A DNA stretch of 64,000 nt from Pimelobacter simplex (GCA_016803235.1 JADCLI010000010.1:80353-144352); one strand, 5' to 3'; numbered from the stretch's first letter, positions 8,522-18,806 are shown. Notes: generated by a model not told the origin, from the sequence alone. Numbers and translations: made by a program.

Positions 8522-10345
8522 GTGCGCGGCTTTCGGCCCGACGAGCGCGGCGCGACCGCCGTCCTGGTCGCGGTCCTGATGTCGGGCGTCCTGCTCGTGT
8601 CGGCCGCGTTCGCGGTCGACCTCGGACAGCAGCGCGTCGTACGGCGCGACGTGCAGGCGGTGGCCGACGTCGTCGCCCTCGACATGGCCAGGGAGCTGGA
8701 CGGGCGCAAGGCGTACCTCTACAACCAGTCCGCCATGAACGACGTGCTCAAGGCCAGCCTGGCGCGCAACCACACCGCCCTCGGCGGCGAGATCACGCAG
8801 AGCGACGTCACCTGGGAGTTCCTCTCGGCGGGCGTTGGCGGCGCGTGGGTCACGGTCGACAAGACCTCCACGACGGGTGTGCCGACCGCGATCCGGGTCC
8901 TCGCGACGTCCGACACCTCCCTGGCCTTCGGGGGTGTCACCGGTGAGGGCCGCGGCGCCGCGAGCCGGGTCGCGATCGCATCCTCGAGCGAGCCCTCGGT
9001 GTGCTTCTCGGTCGGCACCAACCTGCTGGACCTGAACACCGCGGACAACTTCCTGGTCCAGATGCTCAACGGCATCCTCGGCATCAACCTGCTGGACGTG
9101 TCCACGTCGGTCGTCGGGCCGGGCGGCATCGTCGCGCTGGAGAAGGCCCAGATCCCCCTGCTCGACCTGTCCGCCGCCCTCGGCGTCGGCACGGTCGACG
9201 GACTGGTGACCTCGACCGAGCCGATCACGATCGGCGCCCTGCTGAGCGCCTCGGCGGACGTGCTCCGCAAGGATCCGTCCAACCTCGTGAACCTCAACGC
9301 GGCCGCGATCCTCGATGCGCTGGCGCTGCGGGCCACGCTCGCGACGCCGACCGTGGTCCTGTCCGACATCCTCGACCTGGGGCCCGACCCGAGCAGCGCG
9401 CTCCACGCCCGGCTCGGCGTGCTCGACCTGCTCAACGCCTTCGTGTACGTCGCGGGCAAGGACGCCGCGGGCGACCCCCACGCCGTCGGTGCGAGCCTGC
9501 CGCTCGACCTCGGGGCGCTGGGCACGCTCGACACCCAGGTGACGATCATCGAGCTCCCCAAGATCACCTGCGGCAACCCGAACCGGCCCGGCCCGACGCC
9601 GGTCACGGCCTCCTCGGCGCAGATCCGGCTGACGACCACCCTCAACCTGCCGGCGGGCAGCGGCCTGCTCACCGACCTGCTGACCGGGCTCAGCAACACC
9701 CTGACCCAGCTGCTGACCCTCGGCGGGCTGTTCGAGTCGACCCAGGAGCGGATCAAGACCGGCTCCCTCTCCTCCACGCTGAAGCTGACCATCACCACGG
9801 CGAAGTCGACGGCCACGCTGAAGTCGGCCTCGGGCAACCCGTGCAGCGGCGCGGGAGGCGTCTCCTTCGACGTCCTCCCGAGCATCCTGGCGGCCGGGGT
9901 CAACCTGGACCTCGCCTACACGGTCGAGCAGCGCAAGAAGCAGCCGCCGCTCTACCTGACGTGGGGCAGCTGGACCGAGAAGTCCAAGGTGAACGCCACA
10001 CTGCTCGGGCTGGTGGCCAACGTCGGCGACCCGGCGGCGTACCCCGTCACGCTGAGCTACGCCGCGCCGCCGTCGGAGGACATGCCCCAGCACACCAAGG
10101 CGGTGAACCCGCTGAACCTCCAGTTCCAGGTGACCTCGTCGGACAAGAACTTCATCGGCGGGATCGTCGGCGACCTGCTCACCCCCGTGCTCGACAACCT
10201 CGTGACGCCGGTGGTCGGGATCCTCAACACGGCCCTGCTGCCCGGACTCACCAACCTGCTGGCCGACCTCGGGATCGAGCTGGGCAAGACGACGCTGCGC
10301 GCGAGCGGGCGGCCGGGCTGCGGGACTCCCAAGCTCGTCGGCTGA
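8522..10345 (+). CDS. TadG-like large surface protein
   Basis: 607 residues. The N-terminus has the same anchor logic as its neighbours (DERGATAVLVAVLMSGVLLVSAAF, about 7-30), followed by the AVDLGQQRVVRRDVQAVADVVALDMARELDG region of TadG-like proteins. The long C-terminal part is repetitive in Leu-Asp and Thr (LLDLNTADN, LLDVSTSVVGPGG, LTDLLTGLSNTLTQLLTLGG) and looks exported. Start GTG one base after the TadE-like stop indicates an operon. The role in pilus assembly or adhesion is inferred from the N-terminus and context only. Confidence 0.7.
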   Translation: MRGFRPDERGATAVLVAVLMSGVLLVSAAFAVDLGQQRVVRRDVQAVADVVALDMARELDGRKAYLYNQSAMNDVLKASLARNHTALGGEITQSDVTWEFLSAGVGGAWVTVDKTSTTGVPTAIRVLATSDTSLAFGGVTGEGRGAASRVAIASSSEPSVCFSVGTNLLDLNTADNFLVQMLNGILGINLLDVSTSVVGPGGIVALEKAQIPLLDLSAALGVGTVDGLVTSTEPITIGALLSASADVLRKDPSNLVNLNAAAILDALALRATLATPTVVLSDILDLGPDPSSALHARLGVLDLLNAFVYVAGKDAAGDPHAVGASLPLDLGALGTLDTQVTIIELPKITCGNPNRPGPTPVTASSAQIRLTTTLNLPAGSGLLTDLLTGLSNTLTQLLTLGGLFESTQERIKTGSLSSTLKLTITTAKSTATLKSASGNPCSGAGGVSFDVLPSILAAGVNLDLAYTVEQRKKQPPLYLTWGSWTEKSKVNATLLGLVANVGDPAAYPVTLSYAAPPSEDMPQHTKAVNPLNLQFQVTSSDKNFIGGIVGDLLTPVLDNLVTPVVGILNTALLPGLTNLLADLGIELGKTTLRASGRPGCGTPKLVG

Positions 10346-10482
10346 CGTCCCAGCAGCCCCGACCGCACCACCAGTCCGGCGCCGAGCCGGTCCTCCTCCC
10401 CAGGTGCCTCCGCGCCCCTCCCTGTCCACAGCCGGCGTCCCCGTGAACGCCCCTCGTCCGCCCCGGTGGCGACCATCGGAGC

Positions 10483-10848
10483 ATGACGACAGCACAGGCC
10501 CGCCGGGCGATCGGCGCCTACGGCGAGGACGTGGCGGTGCGCCACCTGACCGGTCTCGGCATGGTCCTGCTCGAGCGCAACTGGCGTTGCGCCGACGGCG
10601 AGGTCGACGTGCTGCTGCGCGACGGCGCGACCCTGGTGGTCTGCGAGGTCAAGACCCGGACCTCCCTCGTGGCCGGCACGCCGCACGAGGCGATCTCGGC
10701 CGCCAAGCTCGACCGGCTGCGGCGGCTGGGGGAGCGGTGGGTGCTCGAGCGGGGGATCCGGCCCGACGGGATCCGGGTCGACCTGGTCGCCGTCCTGCGC
10801 CCGCCCCGCGGACCCGCGGTCGTCGACCACGTCCGAGGGCTGTGCTGA
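10483..10848 (+). CDS. YraN/UPF0102 family protein
   Basis: 121 residues with an endonuclease-like fold of the UPF0102 family: AIGAYGEDVAVRHLTGLGM, then the PD-(D/E)xK-like core GEVDVLLRDGATLVVCEVKTR. Substrate and role are not established. It is regularly encoded beside rnhB, comM and dprA. Its stop overlaps the comM ATG by one base (TGATG). Confidence 0.88.
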   Translation: MTTAQARRAIGAYGEDVAVRHLTGLGMVLLERNWRCADGEVDVLLRDGATLVVCEVKTRTSLVAGTPHEAISAAKLDRLRRLGERWVLERGIRPDGIRVDLVAVLRPPRGPAVVDHVRGLC

Positions 10849-12464
10849 TGCCCTTCGCGACCGCACGCTGCGTGGCCCTCGACGGGGCCGTGGGGCATTT
10901 GATCGACGTCCAGACCGACGTCTCGGTCGGGCAGCCCACCACCGTCGTCGTCGGCCGGGCCGACACGTCGCTGCGCGAGGGCGTCGACCGGGTGCGGATG
11001 GCCCTGGTCAACACCGACCTCGCCTGGCCCGCGACCAAGCGCTGCACCTTCCTGTTCTCGCCCGCCGACCTGCGCAAGTCCGGCACCCACTTCGACCTGG
11101 CCATGGCGGTCAGTCTGCTGGCCGCCGACGGGCAGCTGGAGCCGCAATGGCTCGACGGCACCGTCTTCATCGGCGAGCTGACCCTCGCCGGCGGGCTGCG
11201 ACCGACGCTCGGCGTGCTGCCGATGGCGCTGGCCGCGGCGGCGGCCGGCATCACCCGGGTCTACGTCCCCGAGCCGCAGGTCGCCGAGGCGACGATGGTG
11301 CCGGGCATGGAGGTGATCGGCGTCCGCTCGCTGGGGCAGGTGGTCGCCGAGCTCCGCTGCGACGAGCTGCCACTCGCGCCGCCGGTGGCCGCCGCCACCG
11401 GTCTCCGGCTGCTCTCCTGGCGCGGCGACGACCGGCTCGACGAGCTCGACCTCGCCGACCTGCGCGGCATGACCGAGGAGAAGTACGCCGTCGAGGTCGC
11501 CGCTGCCGGCGGTCATCCGCTCCAGCTCTCCGGGCCGAAGGGTTGCGGCAAGACCAGCCTCGCCGAGCGGGTGCCGACCATCCTCCCCGACCTCACCCCC
11601 GAGGAGTCGCTCGAGCTCACGGCGCTGCACTCCCTGGCCGGTGTGCTCGCCCCCGGCGACGGGATGGTGCTGCGGCCGCCCTTCGCCGCGCCCCACCACG
11701 ACGCGAGCAAGGTCAGCGTGATCGGCGGCGGTTCGGGCCGGGTGCAGCCCGGCGAGCTCAGCCGGGCGCACTGCGGGGTCCTGTTCCTCGACGAGTTCCC
11801 GCTGTTCCGCTCCGACGTCATCGAGGCGCTGCGCCAGCCCCTCGAGAGCGGCGACATCACCATCGCGCGTCGCGACGAGTCCGTCACGCTGCCGGCTGGT
11901 GCCCTCCTGGTGATCGCCAGCAACCCGTGCCCTTGCGGCAACTGGACCGCCGCGTCGCGGTCCAACCGGTGCACCTGCGCCGAGACCGTCCGGCGCGCCT
12001 ACCGGGCCAGGCTGTCCGGCCCGATCGTCGACCGCATCGACATCGTCCGCCACGTCCAGCCGGTCTCGCCGTCGAGCCACGACCCGTTCCGCACCGTCGA
12101 GTCCTCGGCCGAGGTCCGGCTGCGGGTGGCCGCGGCGCGGCAACGGCAGCGGCAGCGCTACGACGGCCGGGCGTGGCGGCTCAACGGTCACGTGCCGAGC
12201 CCACGGCTCAAGGACACCTGGCCGCTGCCATCCGCCGCCCAGCAGGTGCTGGACACAGAGATGCTCACCGGGCGGCTCAGCGCCCGGGGCGCGGTCCGGG
12301 TGCACCGGGTGGCCTGGACGATCGCCGACCTGCGCTCGGTGCGGACCGGCCACGACGTCACGCCCGGCGTCGACGAGGTGCGCACCGCGCTGCGGCTGCG
12401 TTGCGGCCAGCCGCTCGACCTCGCGACGTTCCGCTTCGACGCACCCGGCGAGGACATCGCATGA
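10848..12464 (+). CDS. comM: ComM/YifB family AAA+ ATPase (Mg-chelatase-like)
   Basis: 538 residues. Residues 1-~170 are the N-terminal Lon-like domain; the AAA+ core has a Walker A (GPKGCGKT, 229-236), Walker B-like LFLDEF, a sensor region LVIASNPCPCGN, and a C-terminal Mg-chelatase domain with clustered Cys. In transformable bacteria ComM is a hexameric helicase that extends branch migration of incoming DNA. ATG 10848 was chosen at the yraN overlap. The stop overlaps the dprA ATG (ATGA). No competence-pilus genes are in the window. Confidence 0.92.
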   Translation: MPFATARCVALDGAVGHLIDVQTDVSVGQPTTVVVGRADTSLREGVDRVRMALVNTDLAWPATKRCTFLFSPADLRKSGTHFDLAMAVSLLAADGQLEPQWLDGTVFIGELTLAGGLRPTLGVLPMALAAAAAGITRVYVPEPQVAEATMVPGMEVIGVRSLGQVVAELRCDELPLAPPVAAATGLRLLSWRGDDRLDELDLADLRGMTEEKYAVEVAAAGGHPLQLSGPKGCGKTSLAERVPTILPDLTPEESLELTALHSLAGVLAPGDGMVLRPPFAAPHHDASKVSVIGGGSGRVQPGELSRAHCGVLFLDEFPLFRSDVIEALRQPLESGDITIARRDESVTLPAGALLVIASNPCPCGNWTAASRSNRCTCAETVRRAYRARLSGPIVDRIDIVRHVQPVSPSSHDPFRTVESSAEVRLRVAAARQRQRQRYDGRAWRLNGHVPSPRLKDTWPLPSAAQQVLDTEMLTGRLSARGAVRVHRVAWTIADLRSVRTGHDVTPGVDEVRTALRLRCGQPLDLATFRFDAPGEDIA

Positions 12465-13609
12465 GCGTCAGCGACCAGGAGCGGCTGGCGCGGGTCACGA
12501 TCAGCGTCGTCGCCGAGCCCGGCGACGTCCGGTGCCTCGGCCTGACCCGTGAGCTCGGCGGGATCCGGTTCCTCGAGGTGCTGCGGGACCAGCCCGACCT
12601 GCGACCGGAGCTGCGCGCAGCCGCCGGCCGGCTGGCCGAGGTGCAGCCGGAGCGGGTCCTCGAGGGTGCCGTGCGGCGGGGGATCAGGTTCGTGGTTCCC
12701 GGCGACGACGAGTGGCCGTCCTCGCTCGACGACCTGGCTGGCGCGGGGGCCTTGCACGCCCGCGGCGAGGTCCCCGCCGGCCTGTGGGTGCGCGGCCCGC
12801 TCCGGCTCGACCGCCTCGGCGCCGCCGTGGCCGTCGTCGGCTCGCGGTCGTCGACCGGCTACGGCGACCAGGTGGCGGGCGAGGTGGCGGGCGTCCTCGC
12901 TACGGCCGGGCAGACGGTCGTGTCGGGAGCGGCGTACGGCGTCGACTACGCCGCCCACCGCGGCGCCGTCGCCGCCGAGGGCCGCACCGTCGCGGTGCTG
13001 GCGTGCGGCGTCGACAAGGCCTATCCGGCCGCCCACCGGCAGATGATCGACCACCTCGCCGAGCACCACGCCGTCGTGTCGGAGGCGCCGCCCGGCGCGG
13101 CACCGCTGCGGATCAGGTTCCTGGCCCGCAACCGGCTCATCGCCGCGCTCACCCAGGGCACCGTGGTGGTCGAGGCGGCCCTGCGCAGCGGTGCGCTCAA
13201 CACCGCGTCCTGGGCGGACCGTCTGCACCGTGCGGTGATGGGCGTGCCCGGGCCGGTCCACAGCGCCGCGTCCGAGGGAGTCCACGAGCTGCTGCGGGGT
13301 GGTGGCGCGTCGGTCGTCACCAGGGGCGAGGACGTGCTGGAGCTCGTCGCCCGCTCCGGCGAGCACCTCCTCGACGTCCGGCGCGCGCCGGACGGGCCCC
13401 GGGACGGGCTGACCATCCGCGCCCGCCAGGTGCTCGACGCCGTCCCCGTCTCCTCGCCCGCGCCCGCCGTGTCGGTCGCCCGGGTCGCCGGGCTCGGTCT
13501 GGACGAGGTGGAGGTCCTGCTGGCCGGGCTGGCCCTGGACGGCCACGTCGAGCGGCTGCCGGCGGGTTGGCGTCTGGGAGGAGGTGGTCGACCTACGATC
13601 GAGCGGTGA
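12461..13609 (+). CDS. dprA: DNA-processing protein DprA
   Basis: 382 residues. DprA loads RecA on single-stranded DNA in transformation. The Rossmann-like DNA-binding core is clear ([83 protein letters not shown]). The C-terminal winged-helix-like region may be a DprA-type DML1 domain. It overlaps comM at ATGA and xerC at GTGA (13606-13609). Confidence 0.94.
   Translation: MSVSDQERLARVTISVVAEPGDVRCLGLTRELGGIRFLEVLRDQPDLRPELRAAAGRLAEVQPERVLEGAVRRGIRFVVPGDDEWPSSLDDLAGAGALHARGEVPAGLWVRGPLRLDRLGAAVAVVGSRSSTGYGDQVAGEVAGVLATAGQTVVSGAAYGVDYAAHRGAVAAEGRTVAVLACGVDKAYPAAHRQMIDHLAEHHAVVSEAPPGAAPLRIRFLARNRLIAALTQGTVVVEAALRSGALNTASWADRLHRAVMGVPGPVHSAASEGVHELLRGGGASVVTRGEDVLELVARSGEHLLDVRRAPDGPRDGLTIRARQVLDAVPVSSPAPAVSVARVAGLGLDEVEVLLAGLALDGHVERLPAGWRLGGGGRPTIER
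13594..13599 (+). promoter_or_regulatory. Possible internal -10 element for xerC
   Basis: TACGAT six bases before the xerC GTG at 13606, inside the end of dprA. It fits the leaderless TANNNT pattern and may allow xerC expression apart from dprA. Confidence 0.35.
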
Positions 13610-14580
13610 GCGTTGATCCGGCGAGTGCTGCTGGCGAGGGGGAGCGGGCCGACGAGTCGTCCGAGGCGCTGCCCGAGGCGTTCGCGCGCATCCTGGGCGA
13701 CTACGAGCGCCACCTCGTCTCCGAGCGGGACCTGACCAGGCACAGCGTCCGCGCCTACCTCGGCGACATCGCCGGGCTGCTCGAGCACGCCGCCAGGCTC
13801 GGCCTTGACCACATCGACGAGCTGGACCTGCGCACACTGCGCAGCTGGCTGGCCAAGCAGCAGACCCTGGGCCTGTCCCGGACGACCCTCGCCCGGCGGG
13901 CCACGGCCGCGCGGGTCTTCACCGGGTGGCTGGCCCGGACCGGCCGGACGCCGAACGACGTCGGCTCGGCACTGGGCTCACCGCGTCCCCACCGCACCCT
14001 GCCGGACGTGCTGCGGGTCGACGAGGCCAGCCGGCTGATCGGCGCCGCGACCGAGCTCGCCGACGACGGGAGCCCGATCGGCCTGCGCGACGTGGCGATG
14101 CTCGAGCTGCTGTACGCGACGGGCATGCGCGTGGGCGAGCTCTGCGGGCTCGACGTCGACGACCTGGACCGCGACCGCAACGTGGTGCGGGTCTTCGGCA
14201 AGGGCCGCAAGGAGCGCACGGTGCCGTTCGGCCAACCGGCCGCGGCCGCCCTCGACCGGTGGCTCGGCCAGGGCCGGGTCGCGCTGGCCCGCCCGGGGTC
14301 GGGGCCTGCCCTCTTCCTCGGAGCCCGGGGCGGGCGGATCGACCAGCGCGCGGTCCGCACCCTGGTGCACCGCCGCCTCGCCGACGTCCCCGGCGCCCCC
14401 GATCTCGGACCCCACGGGCTGCGCCACACCGCCGCCACCCATCTCCTCGAGGGCGGGGCCGACCTGCGGTCGGTGCAGGAGCTGCTCGGGCACGCCTCGC
14501 TGGCAACCACGCAGCGCTACACCCACGTCACCACCGACCGCCTGAGGCGCGCCTACCAGCAGGCGCACCCGCGGGCGTGA
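13606..14580 (+). CDS. xerC: Tyrosine recombinase XerC
   Basis: 324-residue site-specific recombinase that, with XerD, resolves chromosome dimers at dif. N-terminal SAM-like core-binding domain (about 25-110) and a catalytic domain with all expected residues: Arg175 (GMRVGEL), Lys199 (FGKGRKER), His270/Arg273 ([11 protein letters not shown]), His296 ([11 protein letters not shown]), nucleophile Tyr305 (QRYTHV). Location between dprA and rpsB is the standard actinobacterial place for xerC, so this is housekeeping rather than an integrase. It is convergent with the M23 peptidase gene. Confidence 0.94.
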   Translation: MSVDPASAAGEGERADESSEALPEAFARILGDYERHLVSERDLTRHSVRAYLGDIAGLLEHAARLGLDHIDELDLRTLRSWLAKQQTLGLSRTTLARRATAARVFTGWLARTGRTPNDVGSALGSPRPHRTLPDVLRVDEASRLIGAATELADDGSPIGLRDVAMLELLYATGMRVGELCGLDVDDLDRDRNVVRVFGKGRKERTVPFGQPAAAALDRWLGQGRVALARPGSGPALFLGARGGRIDQRAVRTLVHRRLADVPGAPDLGPHGLRHTAATHLLEGGADLRSVQELLGHASLATTQRYTHVTTDRLRRAYQQAHPRA

Positions 14581-14792
14581 GACCCGGTCAGCCCGGCGGG
14601 GCGCGTCGAGCAGACCGACCGCCTCGAGGTCCTCGGTGACGCGACTCCGGCCGACGCCGCTGAAGGTCACCACTCGTCGGGCCTCCGTCTCGAGCAGGCT
14701 GGAGGCGCAGAGCTGGAACCGAGCAGGATGGCTGGCGGGTGACGGCCGAAGGCAACCGACTCGTCCTCGGCCCGCTCCTGACGATCGCCCCT

Positions 14793-15392
14793 TCATCGGG
14801 TCGCCCCGACGTCTGTCGCAATCGTAGCCACCCCACGGCGGGTGATCGCCCGCGCGACGGGCAGGTCCCGCCACAGCGGCAGCAGCCGGACCGGACCGGC
14901 GCCGACCAGGCGCAACGGGTCGAGGTAGGTGTCGCCCGCGACCAAGCCCCAGTGCAGGCAGGCGCGCGGGAAGCAGTGCGACCCCGGCAGCTGGAGCGTT
15001 CCGATGACGCCGCCGGCGGCGAGGGTGGTGCCGACCGTGACCGTGGCGGCGACCGGCTCATAGGTCGTGCGGGTGGCGCCGTGCCCGACGACGACCACGC
15101 CCCGGCCGGCGATCGGGCCGACGAACACGACGCTCCCGGGCAGGGCGGTGCGGACGGGCTGGCCGGCGCGCCCCGCGAGGTCGACACCGCGGTGCCCGGA
15201 GCCGTAGGGCGAGTCGGGCGGGTCGAAGTGGCGCACGACCTCGGGCTCAGGCTGGAGCGGCCAGACCCCGACCGGGTCGTCGACCGGGCCGTCGGCCGGC
15301 GCGGCCCGGGCCGGAGGAGGGCCCGGGAGCGCCGCGAGGAGGACGCCCAGCAGGGCCAGGAACAGGGTGAGGGTCGGACGGGACCGGGTCAT
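14793..15392 (-). CDS. Secreted M23 (LytM-type) peptidase
   Basis: 199 residues. N-terminal signal peptide (TLTLFLALLGVLLAALPGPPPARA, about 6-29) and a LytM/M23 domain of zinc endopeptidases that cut or bind peptidoglycan: SGHRGVDLAGRAGQPVRTALPG gives the first HxxxD metal site, and HCFPRACLHWGLVAGD the late HxH-like region. The final motif is LHWG rather than the classical HxH, so catalysis is uncertain. It is divergent from rpsB. The 212 bases between its end and xerC hold no recognisable gene. Confidence 0.85.
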   Translation of the reverse strand: MTRSRPTLTLFLALLGVLLAALPGPPPARAAPADGPVDDPVGVWPLQPEPEVVRHFDPPDSPYGSGHRGVDLAGRAGQPVRTALPGSVVFVGPIAGRGVVVVGHGATRTTYEPVAATVTVGTTLAAGGVIGTLQLPGSHCFPRACLHWGLVAGDTYLDPLRLVGAGPVRLLPLWRDLPVARAITRRGVATIATDVGATR

Positions 15393-15699
15393 GGCACGAG
15401 CCTGCGGGGGAGCTCCGGCACCGGGGCGTGGGAGCGGACGGGCCTGTGGAGGAGGAGGGGGAGGACCGGGGTTGTGGATGGCTCAGGTCACGGATTGGTA
15501 CGACGAGCGCCCGACGCCGTACGCTTGGAGGCACCGGTCCGCCCTGGGCCGGAATTCGCTCGTCCGCAGACCACGACGGCTCCGCTCCGGAGCCGGTCGC
15601 CCGTGGGCGTCGATCCTCAGTCCGCCAGACCTCCGGGTCGGGCGGTCGGATCGCGTGCAGACGACAGGACCAACTGAAACAAGGCAATAGGAGAAAATC
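15393..15699 (+). promoter_or_regulatory. rpsB promoter and leader
   Basis: 307 non-coding bases. A possible -10 TACGCT at 15520-15525 has a poor upstream -35 (TTGGTA, 15495-15500, 19-bp spacing). The leader then contains a perfect hairpin GGCTCCG-CTC-CGGAGCC at 15578-15594, which could be an S2 feedback site; this is a guess from position only. AGGAGA precedes the ATG at 15700. Confidence 0.35.
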
Positions 15700-16584
15700 A
15701 TGGCTGTCGTGACCATGCGCCAGCTCCTCGAGAGCGGCGTCCACTTCGGACACCAGACCCGTCGTTGGAACCCGAAGATGAAGCGATTCATCCTCACGGA
15801 CCGCAACGGCATCTACATCATCGACCTGCAGCAGTCGCTGGCCTACATCGACCGCAGCTACGCCTTCGTCAAGGAGACCGTGGCCAAGGGCGGGACGATC
15901 ATGTTCGTCGGCACCAAGAAGCAGGCCCAGGAGGCGATCGCCGAGCAGGCGACGCGCGTCGGCATGCCCTACGTCAACCAGCGCTGGCTGGGCGGCATGC
16001 TCACCAACTTCTCGACCGTGCACCAGCGGATCAACCGCCTCAAGGAGCTCGACGAGATCGACTTCGACGACGTCGCCGGTTCCGGCCGCACGAAGAAGGA
16101 GCTCCTGCAGATGAAGCGGGAGCGCGACAAGCTCGACAAGACCCTGGGCGGCATCCGCGAGATGTCCCGGGTCCCGTCGGCCGTGTGGATCGTCGACACC
16201 AACAAGGAGCACCTCGCCGTCGAGGAGGCGCGCAAGCTGCGCATCCCGATCATCGCGATCCTCGACTCCAACTGCGACCCCGACGACGTCGACTTCCCGA
16301 TCCCGGGCAACGACGACGCCATCCGCGCCGTGGGCCTGCTGACCCGCGTCATCGCGGACGCCGCGGCCGACGGCCTGATGTCCCGCTCCGGCGCCGGCTC
16401 GGCCTCGAGCCCCGCCGCCGAGGAGCCCCTCGCCGCGTGGGAGCGCGAGCTCCTCGAGGGTGACGCCGCCGCCGCCGCTGCTCCGGCCGCCGAGGCCGCT
16501 GCCGAGGAGGCCCCGGCCGCCGAGGCTGCTCCCGAGGCTGCTGCCGAGGAGACCCCCGCGGCCGACGCTCCGGCCGAGGCCTGA
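15700..16584 (+). CDS. rpsB: 30S ribosomal protein S2
   Basis: 294 residues. S2 fold from the start ([73 protein letters not shown]). The last ~55 residues are an Ala/Glu/Pro-rich tail like the one on S16 in this genome. ATG at 15700 is preceded by AATAGGAGAAAATC. It is followed after 42 bases by tsf. Confidence 0.97.
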   Translation: MAVVTMRQLLESGVHFGHQTRRWNPKMKRFILTDRNGIYIIDLQQSLAYIDRSYAFVKETVAKGGTIMFVGTKKQAQEAIAEQATRVGMPYVNQRWLGGMLTNFSTVHQRINRLKELDEIDFDDVAGSGRTKKELLQMKRERDKLDKTLGGIREMSRVPSAVWIVDTNKEHLAVEEARKLRIPIIAILDSNCDPDDVDFPIPGNDDAIRAVGLLTRVIADAAADGLMSRSGAGSASSPAAEEPLAAWERELLEGDAAAAAAPAAEAAAEEAPAAEAAPEAAAEETPAADAPAEA

Positions 16585-16626
16585 GCCTCCCTCTCCGTCC
16601 ACCCCTTCGAGAAACAACGAGGATCC

Positions 16627-17436
16627 ATGGCATTCACTGCTGCTGACGTCAAGAAGCTCCGCGAGCTGACCAGCGCCGGCATGATGGACTGCAAGAAGGC
16701 GCTCGACGAGACCGACGGCGACTTCGACAAGGCTGTCGAGCTGCTCCGCGTCAAGGGTGCCGCCAAGGCGGCCGCCCGCGGCGCCGAGCGCGAGACCTCG
16801 GCCGGCCTGGTGGCCAACGCCGGTGGCGCGCTCATCGAGCTGAAGTCGGAGACCGACTTCGTCGCGAAGAACGAGGAGTTCATCAAGGCCGCCCAGCAGA
16901 TCGCCGAGGCGATCGACGCGGGCAAGGCCACCGACACCGAGTCGGCCAAGGCGCTCCCGCTGGGCGACAGCACCGTCGGTGCGGTCGTCGAGGGCCTCGC
17001 CATCACCATCGGCGAGAAGATCGAGCTCGGCAACGTCGCGTACTTCGACGGCCCGGTCGCGGTCTACCTGCACAAGCGTGCGGCCGACCTCCCGCCGGCC
17101 GTCGGCGTCATCGTCGAGTACGACGGCGACGAGGCCGCCGCTCGCGGCGCCGCGATGCAGGTCGCCGCGCTCAAGGCGCAGTACCTCACCCGCGACGAGG
17201 TCCCCGCGGACATCGTCGAGGCCGAGAAGGACGTCCTGACCAAGAAGACGATCGAGGAGGGCAAGCCGGAGGCTGCCGTCGCGAAGATCGTCGAGGGTCG
17301 CCTGGGCGGCTTCTTCAAGGAGCTCGTGCTCCTCGAGCAGGAGTCGGTCTCGGAGTCGAAGAAGACCGTCAAGGCCGTCCTCGACGCCGCCAACACGACC
17401 GTGAAGCGCTTCGCCCGCTTCGAGGTCGGCGCCTGA
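16627..17436 (+). CDS. tsf: Elongation factor Ts
   Basis: 269-residue guanine nucleotide exchange factor for EF-Tu. Family signatures are [27 protein letters not shown], the core [15 protein letters not shown], and the C-terminal [20 protein letters not shown]. Start ATG has an AACGAGGATCC context. It is the last gene of the rpsB-tsf unit, ended by a strong terminator. pyrH, usually next, is displaced by about 2.9 kb. Confidence 0.97.
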   Translation: MAFTAADVKKLRELTSAGMMDCKKALDETDGDFDKAVELLRVKGAAKAAARGAERETSAGLVANAGGALIELKSETDFVAKNEEFIKAAQQIAEAIDAGKATDTESAKALPLGDSTVGAVVEGLAITIGEKIELGNVAYFDGPVAVYLHKRAADLPPAVGVIVEYDGDEAAARGAAMQVAALKAQYLTRDEVPADIVEAEKDVLTKKTIEEGKPEAAVAKIVEGRLGGFFKELVLLEQESVSESKKTVKAVLDAANTTVKRFARFEVGA

Positions 17437-17447
17437 CCTGACGCACC

Positions 17448-17493
17448 GACGGCCGGTGGCCACCTTCGGGTGGCCGCCGGCCGTCTGCTTTTT
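17448..17493 (+). terminator. Rho-independent terminator after tsf
   Basis: GACGGCCGGTGGCCACC, loop TTCG, GGTGGCCGCCGGCCGTC (17448-17485; one mismatch in a 17-bp stem), then TGCTTTTTCG with five T. The only textbook stem plus U-tract in the window. It isolates rpsB-tsf from the SPFH cassette. Confidence 0.93.
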
Positions 17494-17606
17494 CGCCTGT
17501 ACGGGCGTGGCCCAGGCGGTAGGTTTGTGCCGCCCGGCCATCGGACATGTGTCGGACCTGCGCCCGCGCTCGCGGGCGCACCTCGGTGTCAGAAGGAGAG
17601 CGTCAC

Positions 17607-18806
17607 GTGGGACTCATCCAGGCTGCAATCGGTGCCATCGGCGGCACCCTCGCCGACCAGTGGGTCGACTTCTACGGCGTCCCGGACGGCGTCGGCTCGA
17701 CGGTCGCCGTCTTCCCGGCGGTCGCCAAGGGGCAGAACGCCGGCCGCGGCAGCAACACCCAGGGGTCCGAGGGCGTCATCACCAACGGCTCGAAGATCAT
17801 CGTGCCGGAGGGATACGGCCTGGTGCTGATGGAGGACGGCGCCTTCACCGGCTTCGCCGCCGAGCCGGGCGCCTACATCTGGAACTCCGAGGACCCGGCG
17901 TCCCAGTCGATCTTCACCGGCGGCGGCCTGGTCGACTCGCTGATCAAGCAGAGCTGGGAGCGCTTCAAGTTCGGCGGCCGGCCGTCCGCGCAGCAGTCCG
18001 CGATCTTCGTGACGCTCAAGGAGCTGCCCAACAACAAGTTCGGCACCCAGTCGGAGATCTACTGGGACGACGCCTTCCTCAACACCCAGGTCGGCGCGAT
18101 CACCCGCGGCACCTACACCCTGAAGATCACCGACCCGCTGACCTTCATCCGCAACTTCGTGCCGGCCGACGTGATCGGGGGGCGCAAGCAGTTCGACTTC
18201 ACCGACATCGACAACCCGGCCGGCGAGCAGCTGTTCAACGAGGTCGTCGGGTCGCTGGCCCCGGCGTTCTCGATGTACACCAACGACCCCGCGAAGGGGA
18301 ACCGGATCTCGCGCCTCCAGCAGGACTCGATCGGCTTCGCCCAGTCGCTGTCCGCGGCGGTCGAGCAGAACTACCAGTGGCGCACCGACCGCGGCCTGGA
18401 GATCGTCAAGACCGCGATCATCTCGATCGAGTACGACGCCAACACGCGTGAGCTCCTCAAGAACGTCCAGCGGGCCGATGCCCTGTCCGGGTCGCGCGGC
18501 AACTCCAACCTCCAGGCGTCGGTCGCGGCCGGCATCGAGGCGGCCGGCGAGAACGCCGGCCCGGGTGGGCTGATCGGCATGGGCATGGCGACCGGCGGCA
18601 TGGGCCTCGGCGGCCTCCAGCAGCCCGCCACCCCGGCCCCGGCCGCCCCGGCTCCCGCCGCCCCGGCGGCGGCCCCCGCGGCCCCCGCGGCTCCCGCCGC
18701 CGAGGACCCGATGGCGGTGCTCAAGCGCGCCAAGGAGATGCTCGACGCCGGGCTGATCACCCAGGAGGACTACGACGCGGCGAAGGCGAAGGCGCTCGGT
18801 CTGTGA
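17607..18806 (+). CDS. SPFH-domain protein with C-terminal SHOCT domain
   Basis: 399 residues. Residues ~1-300 resemble the SPFH/band-7-like family often labelled virion core protein (IIVPEGYGLVLMEDGAF, EPGAYIWNS, SEIYWDDAFLNTQVG, GTYTLKITDPLTFIRNFVP). An Ala/Pro-rich linker (~335-365) leads to a short oligomerisation SHOCT domain (AVLKRAKEMLDAGLITQEDY). GTG 17607 is fixed by AGAAGGAGAG. The next gene overlaps at GTGA. The cellular role is not known; SPFH proteins generally scaffold membrane or protein assemblies. Confidence 0.8.
   Translation: MGLIQAAIGAIGGTLADQWVDFYGVPDGVGSTVAVFPAVAKGQNAGRGSNTQGSEGVITNGSKIIVPEGYGLVLMEDGAFTGFAAEPGAYIWNSEDPASQSIFTGGGLVDSLIKQSWERFKFGGRPSAQQSAIFVTLKELPNNKFGTQSEIYWDDAFLNTQVGAITRGTYTLKITDPLTFIRNFVPADVIGGRKQFDFTDIDNPAGEQLFNEVVGSLAPAFSMYTNDPAKGNRISRLQQDSIGFAQSLSAAVEQNYQWRTDRGLEIVKTAIISIEYDANTRELLKNVQRADALSGSRGNSNLQASVAAGIEAAGENAGPGGLIGMGMATGGMGLGGLQQPATPAPAAPAPAAPAAAPAAPAAPAAEDPMAVLKRAKEMLDAGLITQEDYDAAKAKALGL

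Noticed and set aside
10346-10482. DnaA box (TGTCCACAG) and replication origin
   Set aside because: A single 9-mer match in a GC-rich gap; no cluster of boxes, no dnaA or dnaN nearby.
13606-14580. Mobile-element integrase
   Set aside because: It is the housekeeping XerC by position next to dprA and rpsB, with no attachment site or cargo.
14581-14792. A minus-strand gene remnant between xerC and the M23 peptidase (LETEARRVVTFSGVG...)
   Set aside because: No recognisable domain, no ribosome binding site, and the frame is an extension of an xerC shadow; treated as non-coding.
17607-18806. Prophage gene because the SPFH protein family is sometimes called virion core protein
   Set aside because: No other phage gene, no att site, and the cassette is embedded in translation genes with matching codon use.
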